DNA of 64,000 bases from Actinacidiphila fildesensis. Its GTDB lineage: Bacteria; Actinomycetota; Actinomycetes; Streptomycetales; Streptomycetaceae. The notes under the pieces were generated by a model. It did no database searches. It was not told the origin of the DNA and saw only the letters and a list, made by a program, of their open reading frames with translations. Shown here piece by piece: positions 1 through 8,707 of this stretch. The stretch's first letter is position 1, and every line of letters begins with the position of its first letter. The DNA lies in NCBI RefSeq assembly GCF_042652185.1, contig NZ_JBHSIX010000002.1. One strand, written 5' to 3'. Made by a program: the position numbers and the translations under genes.

Positions 1-5
1 AGCAC

Positions 6-1304
6 TCATGCGAGGCCAGCCTCTCGGAACGCGGCAAGGGTCGGGCGGATGACGGCGGTCGGGCCGGTGGTCGGAGCGACCGCGTCGAGGGTCTTCAGTC
101 CGTCACCGGTGTTGAGGACGACGGTCTCCAGGGCCGGGTCGAGCTGACCGGTCTCGATGAGCTTCTTCAGCACACCGACCGTCACCCCGCCCGCGGTCTC
201 GGCGAAGATCCCCTCGGTCCGGGCCAGCAGCTTGATCGCGGCCACACACTGCTCGTCGGTGACGTCCTCGACCGCTCCGCCGGTGCGGCGGGCGATGTCG
301 AGCACGTACGGGCCGTCGGCCGGGTTGCCGATCGCCAGCGACTTGGCGATGGTGTCCGGCTTCACCGGGCGCACCACGTCGTGGCCGGCCTTGAAGGCCG
401 CGGAGACCGGGGAGCAGCCCTCGGCCTGCGCACCGTAGATCTTGTAGGGCTTCTCCTCGACCAGCCCGAGCTTGATCAGCTCCTGCAGCCCCTTGTCGAT
501 CTTCGTGAGCTGCGATCCGGACGCGATCGGGATGACGATCTGGTCCGGCAGCCGCCAGCCGAGCTGCTCGCAGATCTCGTACGCCAGGGTCTTGGAGCCC
601 TCGCCGTAGTACGGACGCAGGTTGACGTTGACGAAGCCCCAGTCCTCGCCGATCGGGTCGCCGATCAGTTCGGAGCAGAACCGGTTCACATCGTCGTAGT
701 TGCCTTCGATGCCGACCAGCTCGCCGCCGTACACCGCGGCCATGACGACCTTGCCGGCCTCCAGGTCGTGCGGGATGAACACACAGGAGCGGAACCCGGC
801 GCGGGCGGCGGCGGCGCCGACGGCGCCCGCCAGGTTGCCCGTGGAGGAGCAGGAGAGCGTCTTGAGGCCGAAGGTGCGGGCGGCCTCCAGGGCGATGGCG
901 ACGACGCGGTCCTTGAAGGAGTGCGTCGGGTTGCCGGAGTCGTCCTTGACGTACAGGCCGCCGGTGACACCCAGCTCACGGGCCAGGTTGTCGGCCTTGA
1001 CGAGCTTGGTCCAGCCCGGGTTCAGATTGGGCTTGTCGACCACGTCCGCCGGAACGGGCAGCAGCGGCGCGTAGCGCCAGATGTTCGCCGGGCCGGACTC
1101 GATCTGCTTGCGCAGGGCTTCCGGGTCACCGGTGGGGAGGTCGTAGGCCACTTCGAGCGGCCCGAAACACTCCTGGCACGCGAAGACCGGTCCGAGCGGA
1201 ACGCGTTCTCCGCACTCGCGGCAGGAGAGCGCGACGGCGGGTCCGAACGCGGGTCCGGTGTCCGGGGTGGCTTCAGTGGTGTTGTCGATGGTCTGCACAG
1301 CCAT
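6..1304 (-). CDS. thrC: Threonine synthase
   Basis: A 432-residue PLP enzyme that converts O-phosphohomoserine to threonine, the last step of threonine synthesis. The PLP-binding lysine is Lys131 in GNPTHSFKDR. The N-terminus carries a zinc-ribbon-like pair of CxxC motifs (CREC near residue 28, CQEC near 43). The frame stays open to 1601, but the upstream part is a riboswitch and does not look like protein. I chose the ATG at 1304 (MAVQTID), preceded by AAAGGG ten bases upstream. The gene is monocistronic as far as can be seen, and its control by SAM fits the branch point with methionine synthesis. Confidence 0.95.
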   Translation of the reverse strand: MAVQTIDNTTEATPDTGPAFGPAVALSCRECGERVPLGPVFACQECFGPLEVAYDLPTGDPEALRKQIESGPANIWRYAPLLPVPADVVDKPNLNPGWTKLVKADNLARELGVTGGLYVKDDSGNPTHSFKDRVVAIALEAARTFGLKTLSCSSTGNLAGAVGAAAARAGFRSCVFIPHDLEAGKVVMAAVYGGELVGIEGNYDDVNRFCSELIGDPIGEDWGFVNVNLRPYYGEGSKTLAYEICEQLGWRLPDQIVIPIASGSQLTKIDKGLQELIKLGLVEEKPYKIYGAQAEGCSPVSAAFKAGHDVVRPVKPDTIAKSLAIGNPADGPYVLDIARRTGGAVEDVTDEQCVAAIKLLARTEGIFAETAGGVTVGVLKKLIETGQLDPALETVVLNTGDGLKTLDAVAPTTGPTAVIRPTLAAFREAGLA

Positions 1305-1323
1305 GACGGCGAGGCCCTTTCTC

Positions 1324-1461
1324 CTCATCTTCCCCGCGGCGACGATCGCCACGAGACGGAATTGGCACCTTCCCCACCTGGCCTCGCGTCGTCGACGACG
1401 AGATGTGGCGGGAGGGTTGCCGGGACTTCTGCGGGCCGTTCCCTCAGTCCCTCTGGATGAG
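1324..1461 (-). promoter_or_regulatory. SAM-I (S-box) riboswitch upstream of thrC
   Basis: Read on the minus strand, the leader has the S-box core in order: CTCATCCAGAGGGACTGAGG, then GGAACGGCCC, GGCAACC, and AAGGTGCCAATTCC. P1 is CTCATC (1456-1461) paired with GATGAG (1324-1329). P2 uses GGGAC/GTCCC, P3 contains a CTCGTCGTC/GACGACGCGAG hairpin, and P4 is CGTGGCGA/TCGCCGCG just before the P1 3' strand. The P1 3' strand overlaps a GAGGAG element near the thrC start, so SAM binding would be expected to hide the ribosome site. No separate terminator hairpin is seen. Confidence 0.9.
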
Positions 1462-1658
1462 CGCTGTGGCACCGGGCTCTCACCCGGGCATTTGTTTTCC
1501 GTGGTGACCCCCGGCATGCGGCGGTCACTCGCGTTGTTCAAGACTGTAACCGACGAGCCGGACACTTGAGATAGTCGTCCGAACCGCGAGACGGGCCACA
1601 CAGGGTCCCGTCACGGGGTGGATTCCATGCCCAACCGTCACATAAGGGAGTCAAGCAC

Positions 1659-2639
1659 GTGCTGCAAGAGGTGGAGCGCTGGCTCGATCGACGGTCCTGG
1701 TCCGCCGCCGACCGGCCCCTCGAGCGGCTGCTCGCGGCCAAGCGTTCCGCGGGCGACCGGGGCACGGTGAGCGTGGTGCTGCCCGCCCTCGACGAGGAGG
1801 CCACGGTCGGTGCGATCGTCCGCACCATCCGCGACGAGCTCATGAGCGGTCCCGTGCCCCTGGTGGACGAGCTGATCGTGATCGATTCAGGCTCCACGGA
1901 CCGTACGGCGGAGGTCTCGGCGCGCGCCGGAGCCCGGGTCGTGCACCGCGACGAGATACTCCCCGACCTGCCCGCGGTGCCCGGCAAGGGCGAGGTGCTG
2001 TGGCGTTCGCTGCTGGTGACGAGCGGCGAGATCGTCTGCTTCATCGACGCCGACCTGCGCGACTTCGACGCCGGCTTCGTCTCCGGCATCATCGGCCCCC
2101 TGCTGACCGAGCCCGGCGTCCAGCTGGTCAAGGCCATGTACGACCGCCCGCTGGAGACCGGCGACACGATCGTGCCGGCCGGCGGCGGCCGCGTCACCGA
2201 ACTCGTCGCCCGCCCCCTGCTCAACCTCCACTGGCCCCTCCTCGCGGGCTTCGTCCAGCCCCTCGGCGGCGAGTACGCGGCCCGCCGCTCCCTCCTGGAA
2301 CGGCTGCCCTTCCCGGTCGGCTACGGCGTCGAGCTCGGCATGCTCATCGACGCCCTGAACACCGTCGGCCTCGACGCGCTGGCCCAGGTGGACGTCGGCG
2401 TCCGCCACCACCGCCACCAGGACGGCCAGGCCCTCGGCCGCATGGCCGCCACGATCTACCGCACCGCCCAGGTCCGCCTCGCCCGCGGCCAGCTCGTCCG
2501 CCCCGTCCTCACCCAGTTCGACCGGGCCCCGAACGGCGGCTTCGCCCCCCGCACCCACCAGGTAGCAGCCGAGGAACGCCCCCCGATGATCACCATCCCC
2601 GAATACACAGCCCTCCGCGGGGCACGCCGCACAGGCTGA
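1659..2639 (+). CDS. gpgS: Glucosyl-3-phosphoglycerate synthase
   Basis: A GT2/GT81-family glycosyltransferase of 326 residues that joins glucose from a nucleotide sugar to 3-phosphoglycerate, giving the precursor of the compatible solute glucosylglycerate. The family start VVLPALDEEATVG, the DSGSTDRT turn and the metal-binding FIDADLRDF (a DxD variant) are all visible. The GTG start at 1659 has AAGGGAG eight bases upstream. The matching phosphatase (gpgP) is not in the window; otsA follows on the same strand after about 220 bases containing two hairpins, so the two are probably separate transcripts. Confidence 0.88.
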   Translation: MLQEVERWLDRRSWSAADRPLERLLAAKRSAGDRGTVSVVLPALDEEATVGAIVRTIRDELMSGPVPLVDELIVIDSGSTDRTAEVSARAGARVVHRDEILPDLPAVPGKGEVLWRSLLVTSGEIVCFIDADLRDFDAGFVSGIIGPLLTEPGVQLVKAMYDRPLETGDTIVPAGGGRVTELVARPLLNLHWPLLAGFVQPLGGEYAARRSLLERLPFPVGYGVELGMLIDALNTVGLDALAQVDVGVRHHRHQDGQALGRMAATIYRTAQVRLARGQLVRPVLTQFDRAPNGGFAPRTHQVAAEERPPMITIPEYTALRGARRTG

Positions 2640-2660
2640 CAACCCAAGCCCTCTCCACCA

Positions 2661-2691
2661 CCCCCTCACGGAGCCCGGGGACGTGAGGGGG
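2661..2691. terminator. Hairpin terminator after gpgS
   Basis: A perfect 10-bp stem, CCCCCTCACG (2661-2670) and CGTGAGGGGG (2682-2691), with an 11-base loop lies 21 bases after the gpgS stop. There is no U-tract, as is usual for terminators in this group. Confidence 0.7.
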
Positions 2692-2702
2692 ACGGGGCCG
2701 GA

Positions 2703-2780
2703 GGGGTGGGGTTTCGAAATGCTGCCGAGCTATTTGTGAGCCGCCAGGCTCGTAAATAGTCGATTTCGAAGCCCCACCCC
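2703..2780. repeat. 78-bp near-perfect palindrome between gpgS and otsA
   Basis: The outer arms are 18 bases each (2703-2720 and 2763-2780) and pair completely as RNA with one G-U. Inside are CTATTT (2730-2735) with AAATAG (2754-2759) and a GAGCC/GGCTC tip (2738-2742, 2747-2751) with a GCCA loop. The tip and middle are AT-rich compared with the surroundings. The previous hairpin already serves as a gpgS terminator, so this element may be a second terminator, a structured RNA or a recombination-type site. Function unknown. Confidence 0.6.
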
Positions 2781-2862
2781 GGAGGACCCGGCCCCCGCAA
2801 CCACCCCCGCGGCGAAGCCGCCACCACGTTTGCGTCGCAGGACACCTGGCTAGGCTGGCGGC

Positions 2863-4290
2863 ATGGTCGCTCACCGCGCAGCCCCGATCCTCGTCGCCTC
2901 CAACCGCGGGCCCGTCTCCTACACCCTCGGAGAGAACGGCACGCTGACCGCCCAGCGCGGCGGCGGCGGACTGGTGTCCGGCCTCAGCGCCATCGGCCCC
3001 GACGCCGGCGCCGTCTGGGTGTGCGCCGCCATGAGCGAGGGCGACCGCGAAGCGGTCCGCCGCGGCGAGGGCGACGCGCAGACGCGCATGCTCGGCATCG
3101 AGCCGGACGTTTTCGCCGCCGCCTACAACTCCATCGCCAACTCCGTGCTGTGGTTCGTCCACCACCTGCTCTTCCAGACCCACCTGGAACCCCTCTTCGA
3201 CGAGGACTTCCGGCAGGACTGGGCCTCCTACGAGACGTACAACGCCGCCTTCGCGGACGCGCTCGCCGAGGAGGCCGCGGAAGGCGCCACCGTCCTCGTG
3301 CAGGACTACCACCTGTCACTGGCCCCCGCGATGCTGCGCGAGCGCCGGCCCGACCTGCGCATCGGGCACTTCTCGCACACCCCGTGGGCGCCGCCGGACT
3401 ACTACCGCCTGCTGCCCGACGACATCGGCGCCCAGCTCCTCACCGGGATCCTCGGCGCCGACCGCGCCGCGTTCCTCACCCGGCGGTGGGCCGAGGCCTT
3501 CGCCGCGTGCTGCGCGGACGTGCTCGGCGCGGACGTCGGCCACGACGCCGCCGGGGAGCTGACCGTCACCCACGAGGGCCGCACCACACGGATCGGCGTG
3601 CACGGCCTCGGCGCCGACGCCGACTTCCTGCGGGAGCGCTCGCACCAGGACGACGTCGAGGAACGGCTGGCCGCACTCCGCTCCGAGATCGGCCCCGGCC
3701 GCCGCACGATCGTCCGCGTCGACCGCACCGAGCTCTCCAAGAACATCGTGCGCGGCTTCCTCGCGTACCGGCAGCTGCTCACCGAGCACCCGGAGTGGCA
3801 CGAGCGCGTCGTGCACATCGCCTTCGCGTACCCGTCACGCCACGATCTCGCGGTCTACCGCGAGTACACCGCCGAAGTGCAGCGGGTGGCCGACGAGATC
3901 AACGCGGACTTCGGCACCGCCGACTGGCAGCCGCTGCTCCTCCACGTCAAGGACGACTTCGCGCGGTCGCTGGCCGCGTACCGTCTCGCCGACGTGGCCC
4001 TGGTCAACCCGATCCGCGACGGAATGAACCTCGTGGCGAAGGAGATCCCGGTCGTCTCGGACGACGGGGTGGTCCTCGTCCTGTCCCGCGAGGCCGGCGC
4101 CTACGAGGAACTCGGCGACGACTCCCTGGTCGTGAACCCGTACGACCTGCGCTCCACGGCCCGTGCCCTGCACGAGGCCCTGACCCTCGACAAGGACGAA
4201 CGCACCGAACGCACCAAGCGCCTGGCAGCAGCGGCCACGGCCCTCCCCCCGGCCGCCTGGTTCCTGGCCCAGCTGAACGCGCTGGCCTGA
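2863..4290 (+). CDS. otsA: Trehalose-6-phosphate synthase
   Basis: A GT20 family glycosyltransferase of 475 residues that makes trehalose 6-phosphate from a nucleotide-glucose and glucose 6-phosphate in the cytoplasm. Family landmarks are VASNRGPVSY at the N-terminus, RGGGGLVSGL, QDYHLSLAP, HFSHTPW, VDRTELSKN (carrying the Arg and Lys that hold the donor phosphates) and VNPIRDGMNLVAKE. OtsA from Streptomyces venezuelae has been reported to use GDP-glucose, and this protein may do the same; that is inference. The phosphatase otsB lies about 3 kb downstream on the opposite strand, separated by an unrelated secreted-protein gene. Confidence 0.93.
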   Translation: MVAHRAAPILVASNRGPVSYTLGENGTLTAQRGGGGLVSGLSAIGPDAGAVWVCAAMSEGDREAVRRGEGDAQTRMLGIEPDVFAAAYNSIANSVLWFVHHLLFQTHLEPLFDEDFRQDWASYETYNAAFADALAEEAAEGATVLVQDYHLSLAPAMLRERRPDLRIGHFSHTPWAPPDYYRLLPDDIGAQLLTGILGADRAAFLTRRWAEAFAACCADVLGADVGHDAAGELTVTHEGRTTRIGVHGLGADADFLRERSHQDDVEERLAALRSEIGPGRRTIVRVDRTELSKNIVRGFLAYRQLLTEHPEWHERVVHIAFAYPSRHDLAVYREYTAEVQRVADEINADFGTADWQPLLLHVKDDFARSLAAYRLADVALVNPIRDGMNLVAKEIPVVSDDGVVLVLSREAGAYEELGDDSLVVNPYDLRSTARALHEALTLDKDERTERTKRLAAAATALPPAAWFLAQLNALA

Positions 4291-4300
4291 CGTATCGAAC

Positions 4301-4346
4301 GAGGGCCCGGTGCCCGCATCCAGGAGGATGCGGGCACCGGGCCCTC
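4301..4346. terminator. Bidirectional terminator, otsA and the PKD gene
   Basis: A perfect 21-bp inverted repeat (4301-4321 and 4326-4346) with an AGGA loop sits between the convergent otsA stop (4290) and the PKD-protein stop (4377). It would serve both transcripts. Confidence 0.88.
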
Positions 4347-4376
4347 GGCTTGCCGGTTCAGGTGATCAGGTGGTGA

Positions 4377-7220
4377 TCAGGCCACGTAGCCCTGCAGGTC
4401 GACGACGATGTCGGCGAATCCCACCGGGATGGAGATGTCGAAGTACCCCTCGGGGGACAGCGGTACGAGAGCCAGGCCGGGAACAGTGCTGCCCGCCGGG
4501 AAGTTCAGGATCGACGTTCCCGGTTGCGAAGCGCCGTCCGCGTAGGCGGTGAGGAAGCCACCGGCCAGCGTGTTGGCCGCCGTGACGTTCACCAGAACCG
4601 CGTGTCCCGTACCGGCGCTCCCGCCCGCACCGGGCACTCTGATCCGCATCGTGCTGCCCGCGCCCAGATTGCCCTTGTACCCGCCGGTCCCGTCACGGGT
4701 GTCGACGAGCCGGCTGGGGGTCGTCGGCATGAACGGGTCACCGCCCTGCGCGGGATCGACGAAAGCACCCTGCAGGTCGGCGATGAGGTGCACGCCGCCG
4801 CTCTGGTTGTACAGCAGCACGGTGCCGTCCGCCGCGATCGGCACCGTGACCTGGTTGGACACGATCTGGCCCGTGGAGAAGTTGAGGCTGGAAGTGGTTG
4901 GCGGGATGCTGGTGGGCGCCGCGCTCACGAAGCCGCCGCCCACGGACTCGGTCGCGGTCAGGTTGAGGGTGACCGCGTTCGCCCCGGCCGGTACGCCTGC
5001 GGCGCCCCTGACCTTGAGCCGAACGGTGCCGCCCGGGCCGAGCTTGCCCTTGGGCGCGCCGGTTCCGTTCCGGGTGTCCAGCAGCCGGACCGGACCGGCG
5101 GACGGAAGGCTGTGGAAGCCCCCTGAGGCGGGGTTCCCGACCACGTCGGCGTAATACCCCACGACGTCCGCCAGCAACTGGACCCGGCCGCCCGCTCCGT
5201 TGTAGAGCGCGACCTTGCCGTCGGGGCCGACCGGGACGAGCACGGCGTTCGCCACCGTCTGTCCGGCGGTGAAGTTCAGGCTCGACGCCGTGGGCCGGGA
5301 GGTGCCACCTGAGTAGGCGGTAACGAAACCGCCGGTGGTCGGCTCGGTGGCGGTGATGTTCAGCAGCACCGCCGTCACATGCCCGTTCGCGGGCACACCC
5401 GCCCGCCCGGTCACCGGCACCTGCACCACACCGCGAGGACCGACGCTGCCGGCCGGAGCACCGTTCCCGCTCCGGGTGTCCAGCAGCCGCGCGGACGGCA
5501 CGGGCACGAACGCACTGCCCGCCGTGACCTGCTGAAGAGAGGCGGCCGTCCGGTCGTGGTCGTCCTTCACCGTCAGCGTGACGACGTAGGTGCCGACCGC
5601 CGCGTAGGTGTGGACGGGGTCGTCGGTGACCGGGGTGCCGTCGCCGAAGTCGTAGCGGTAACTCGCGACCGGCCAGGGGCTGACGGTCGCGGACGGATCG
5701 GCGGTGACGCGCAGCGGCATGCCGTCGGTGCCGCTACGGACGGCCAGGTGGGCGGCGACCGGTGCGGGCGGCGCGACGACGTGGCTCTGGAGCACCGTCG
5801 CGGTGTGGCCGAGAGCGTTGGTCGCGGTCACAGCGACCTTGTAGGTGCCGGGCGCCGGGTAGGTGTGGCCGACGGGAAGCGTCGCCGAGGTCACCTGGGC
5901 GCTGCCGTCGCCGAAGTCCACGGAGTACTGCGTGATGGGCACCCAGGTCGCGGTCGCCGCGCCGGTCACGGTCACATCCAGCGGAGCCTGGCCCGCCTTC
6001 GGTGTGACGTTGTAGGTCAGCGCCATCGGGTCCTGGAACTCGAACGCGCCCCGGTCGTGGTGACCCGCGCCGGTCCCGGTGTCGGCGACGAGCGGGTCGT
6101 CGACACGGGGAGAGCCGTGCAGGTCGGTGTCCAGCTGGCCCGGCGCGTTCGCGTCGGCTGAGTCGATCATGGGCGAACCCTCTTGGGGCGTCATGAACGC
6201 GCGGGGAACAGCAACGTCGTGCGCCCCTTGTCCGGAAGCCTGCTGGAATGCGGGAATACCGCCATACGTCTGGTCCGCCCAGCGGTACGCGTTCGGCGCG
6301 TCGCTCGTCACGACGTTGTAGTCCGCTGTCGTACCACTGGTTGAAGCGGCCGACACCGCAAGGGTCAGATACTGGCTGGAGGAACATCCCTGCGGGGAGC
6401 GGCCCGAGAGCTTCAGGAGAACATTGTTCTCGACCGTCGCCCCGGAAGAATTTCCTGCCAGCTCCACGCCGGCACCGCAGTTCGCGCCGATCGTGTTGCT
6501 GGTGACCACCGTGCCCGGCGCATCGGTCACGGCCACCGCGCGACCGATGTTGGTGACCATCTGGTTGGTCGAAACGACAGCGCGCACCACTCCCGGATCG
6601 ACGCTGATGGCGTCGCCCGGCGTCATAGTGACCCGGCTCCGGCTCACCGTCACATCGCTGCTCTGCCCGGTCACCCGGACAGCGGGATAGGTGACTCCGC
6701 CGGTCACGCTCTTCCAGCCCGAGCTCTGGATCCACGCGTCGTTCACCGTGATCCGGCCGGAATCCGTGACGAGCACGGCCTCATGCCCGCTCTTGGGCGT
6801 GAAGTGCTCGAACGTGACGTCATGGACGCCCTTGAAGCTGACGGCATGCAGCAGGTCCTGCTGGATGCCGATCACCACGGCGCCGGGCACGACGGTCTTC
6901 TCGTACCCCGGCCCGGTGAAGGTGATCGGCGCCTCGGGTGTACCGGACCGGGTGACTTCCACCGACTCCCGGTAGTTGCCCTTGGCGATCCGCACCGTCT
7001 GACCCGGCTCGACGATCTTCGCCGCCGCCGAGATGGTGCAGAACGGTACGGCCTGGCTCCCCGCGTCGGCACTGGCGTCCGAGCAGGTGGCGGAGCCGTT
7101 GTCGACGTACAGATTGCCCGCGTCGGCCTGCGCGGCCTGCGCCATGACGCCGAGTGCCGGCAGGCCGGTACCGATGAGCAGGGCCGATACAGCAAGCCCC
7201 GTTATGCGTGCTTTGCGCAC
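4377..7220 (-). CDS. Secreted beta-helix/PKD protein with three C-terminal RLLDTR repeats
   Basis: A 947-residue exported protein. From the GTG at 7220 (GGGGG about ten bases upstream) it begins VRKARITGLAVSALL, a Sec signal peptide ending near AQA (residue 32). Roughly residues 33-420 look like a right-handed parallel beta-helix of the pectate-lyase type. Two PKD domains follow (YSVDFGDGS and YRYDFGDGT), then three tandem modules of about 120 residues, each opening with RL(L/V)DTRxGxG. The modules resemble cell-surface repeats common in Streptomyces. No catalytic residues could be assigned, so a glycan-binding or adhesive role is a guess. It separates otsA from otsB. Confidence 0.75.
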   Translation of the reverse strand: MRKARITGLAVSALLIGTGLPALGVMAQAAQADAGNLYVDNGSATCSDASADAGSQAVPFCTISAAAKIVEPGQTVRIAKGNYRESVEVTRSGTPEAPITFTGPGYEKTVVPGAVVIGIQQDLLHAVSFKGVHDVTFEHFTPKSGHEAVLVTDSGRITVNDAWIQSSGWKSVTGGVTYPAVRVTGQSSDVTVSRSRVTMTPGDAISVDPGVVRAVVSTNQMVTNIGRAVAVTDAPGTVVTSNTIGANCGAGVELAGNSSGATVENNVLLKLSGRSPQGCSSSQYLTLAVSAASTSGTTADYNVVTSDAPNAYRWADQTYGGIPAFQQASGQGAHDVAVPRAFMTPQEGSPMIDSADANAPGQLDTDLHGSPRVDDPLVADTGTGAGHHDRGAFEFQDPMALTYNVTPKAGQAPLDVTVTGAATATWVPITQYSVDFGDGSAQVTSATLPVGHTYPAPGTYKVAVTATNALGHTATVLQSHVVAPPAPVAAHLAVRSGTDGMPLRVTADPSATVSPWPVASYRYDFGDGTPVTDDPVHTYAAVGTYVVTLTVKDDHDRTAASLQQVTAGSAFVPVPSARLLDTRSGNGAPAGSVGPRGVVQVPVTGRAGVPANGHVTAVLLNITATEPTTGGFVTAYSGGTSRPTASSLNFTAGQTVANAVLVPVGPDGKVALYNGAGGRVQLLADVVGYYADVVGNPASGGFHSLPSAGPVRLLDTRNGTGAPKGKLGPGGTVRLKVRGAAGVPAGANAVTLNLTATESVGGGFVSAAPTSIPPTTSSLNFSTGQIVSNQVTVPIAADGTVLLYNQSGGVHLIADLQGAFVDPAQGGDPFMPTTPSRLVDTRDGTGGYKGNLGAGSTMRIRVPGAGGSAGTGHAVLVNVTAANTLAGGFLTAYADGASQPGTSILNFPAGSTVPGLALVPLSPEGYFDISIPVGFADIVVDLQGYVA

Positions 7221-7436
7221 GGCATTGACCCCCAGAAAAGTCGCGATGGACGCTCCCACGGCGCATGGGCCGCCCCCCGGCGGCTGCGGCATCGTGCAGC
7301 TGACAGATCTTCGCAGATCAGGCGCCGCCGGCACAGCCCCGGAACGTCACGCGACCGACCCCGGCCTCCCGTGCGGGGAGCGATGCGGGCGCGCCGCAGA
7401 AACCCTCGGCACCGCCCGCGCCCCCGCCGGAGGCGG

Positions 7437-8288
7437 TCAGTGTGCTTCGAGCGCGTCCGCCAGGGCGTTGAGGAGATCCACCACGCCCTTCGGGCCGTCC
7501 ACGACGAGGTCGGAGCGGGCCACGAGTTCTGGGGGGACCTCGCCGGAGGCGGTGCCGCTGCAGACGAGGACGCCGGGGAGGCCTTCGCCGCGGAGGCGTT
7601 CGACGGCGCCGAAGGCGGCGAGGTCGCCGAGGTCGTCGCCGGCGTAGAGCACCGAGCCGGCGTCGGCCTCGCGGAGGTAGGAGGCGAGGGCGACGCCCTT
7701 GTCCATGCCGGGGGGCCGCAGTTCCAGGACGAGGCGGCCGGGCTCGACGATGAGGCCGTGGCGGGCGGCGAGTTCGCCGAGGGGGTCGCGGAGGGCTTCG
7801 AACGCGGCTTCCGGGTTCTCGGTGCGGCGGGTGTGGACGGCGACCGCGCGTCCCTTGTCCTCTATCCAGGTGCCGCGCCAGGCGCCGATCCGGTCGAGGA
7901 AGCCGGGCAGCTCGGCCCGTACCGCGTCGACGCCGGAGTGGTCGCCCGCGGACTTCACCTCGCCGCTGACCGCGTCCCAGCGCTCCGCGCCGTAGTGCCC
8001 GAGGACGACGAGCCGCTCCAGTCCCGGGACGCCGGCGAAGCCGCCGTACCGGACCGCGACGCCCGCCGGGCGGCCGGTGATCACCGCGACCGCCCCGAGG
8101 TGGGGGGCGAGCCGGGCGAGTGCGGGCACCGCGCCCGGGTGGGCGCGGGCGCTCTCGGGGTCGGGCACGATCGGCGCCAGGGTGCCGTCGAAATCGAGGG
8201 CGACCACGGCACGTTCGGGGTTCGCGAGGAACGCCGCGAGCCCTTCCTTGCCGTCGGACGTGGACGAGGTCAGCAGGTGACTGCTCAT
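7437..8288 (-). CDS. otsB: Trehalose-6-phosphate phosphatase
   Basis: A HAD-superfamily phosphatase of 283 residues that removes phosphate from trehalose 6-phosphate. Motif I is ALDFDGTLAPI, motif II lies in AVITGRP, and the C-terminal acidic motif is YAGDDLGDL. I chose the ATG at 8288 (MSSHLLTSS); the extra 30 residues of the open frame are low-complexity proline and arginine. With otsA it completes the two-step trehalose pathway. A small DUF3263 gene and a sugar-binding lipoprotein gene follow upstream on the same strand. Confidence 0.92.
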   Translation of the reverse strand: MSSHLLTSSTSDGKEGLAAFLANPERAVVALDFDGTLAPIVPDPESARAHPGAVPALARLAPHLGAVAVITGRPAGVAVRYGGFAGVPGLERLVVLGHYGAERWDAVSGEVKSAGDHSGVDAVRAELPGFLDRIGAWRGTWIEDKGRAVAVHTRRTENPEAAFEALRDPLGELAARHGLIVEPGRLVLELRPPGMDKGVALASYLREADAGSVLYAGDDLGDLAAFGAVERLRGEGLPGVLVCSGTASGEVPPELVARSDLVVDGPKGVVDLLNALADALEAH

Positions 8289-8396
8289 GACCCCGACCCT
8301 ACCGAGGGGAGGAGGGGCAGAGGAGGGGGCGTGCGAAGCACTTCGTTGGAAGGGTGGTGGCGGGCGCCGGGCGGGCACACGGGAGCATGCGCGCGT

Positions 8397-8636
8397 TCAG
8401 CGCGAATCGCGGCGGGTGTCCCGGGCGCGGCGCAGCCGGTTGACGGTCACCGGGTCGTGGGCGAGTGCCCGGGGATCGTCGAGGAGGGCGTTGAGGAGCT
8501 GGTAGTAGCGGGTGGCCGACATGCCCAGCTGCTCCCTGATGGCGCGTTCCTTCGCCCCGGGCCCCGCCCAGGTGCGGGCGGCGAGGTCGAGGACGGCCCG
8601 GTCCTGGCCGGTCAGGCTCTCGCTCTCGCTCTCCAC
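8397..8636 (-). CDS. DUF3263 small protein
   Basis: A 79-residue cytoplasmic protein. It matches what I recall of the actinobacterial DUF3263 family: LTGQDRAVLDLAARTW near the start and KERAIREQLGMSATRYYQLL, an HTH-like segment, in the middle. The GTG at 8636 has GGAGGAG six bases upstream, which decides the start over several in-frame GTGs further up. It lies about 70 bases after the sugar-binding lipoprotein gene on the same strand, so they may be co-transcribed. Function unknown; DNA binding is plausible from the HTH look. Confidence 0.75.
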   Translation of the reverse strand: MESESESLTGQDRAVLDLAARTWAGPGAKERAIREQLGMSATRYYQLLNALLDDPRALAHDPVTVNRLRRARDTRRDSR

Positions 8637-8707
8637 CCGCGTCTCCTCCACATGACCGGCGGCCACTTGTCCGGCCACAACGTGACCCGTGGCCACCCGA
8701 CCCGTGA

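Noticed and set aside
1305..1601. A 99-residue N-terminal extension of threonine synthase
   Set aside because: The segment is the SAM riboswitch and the residues lack protein character.
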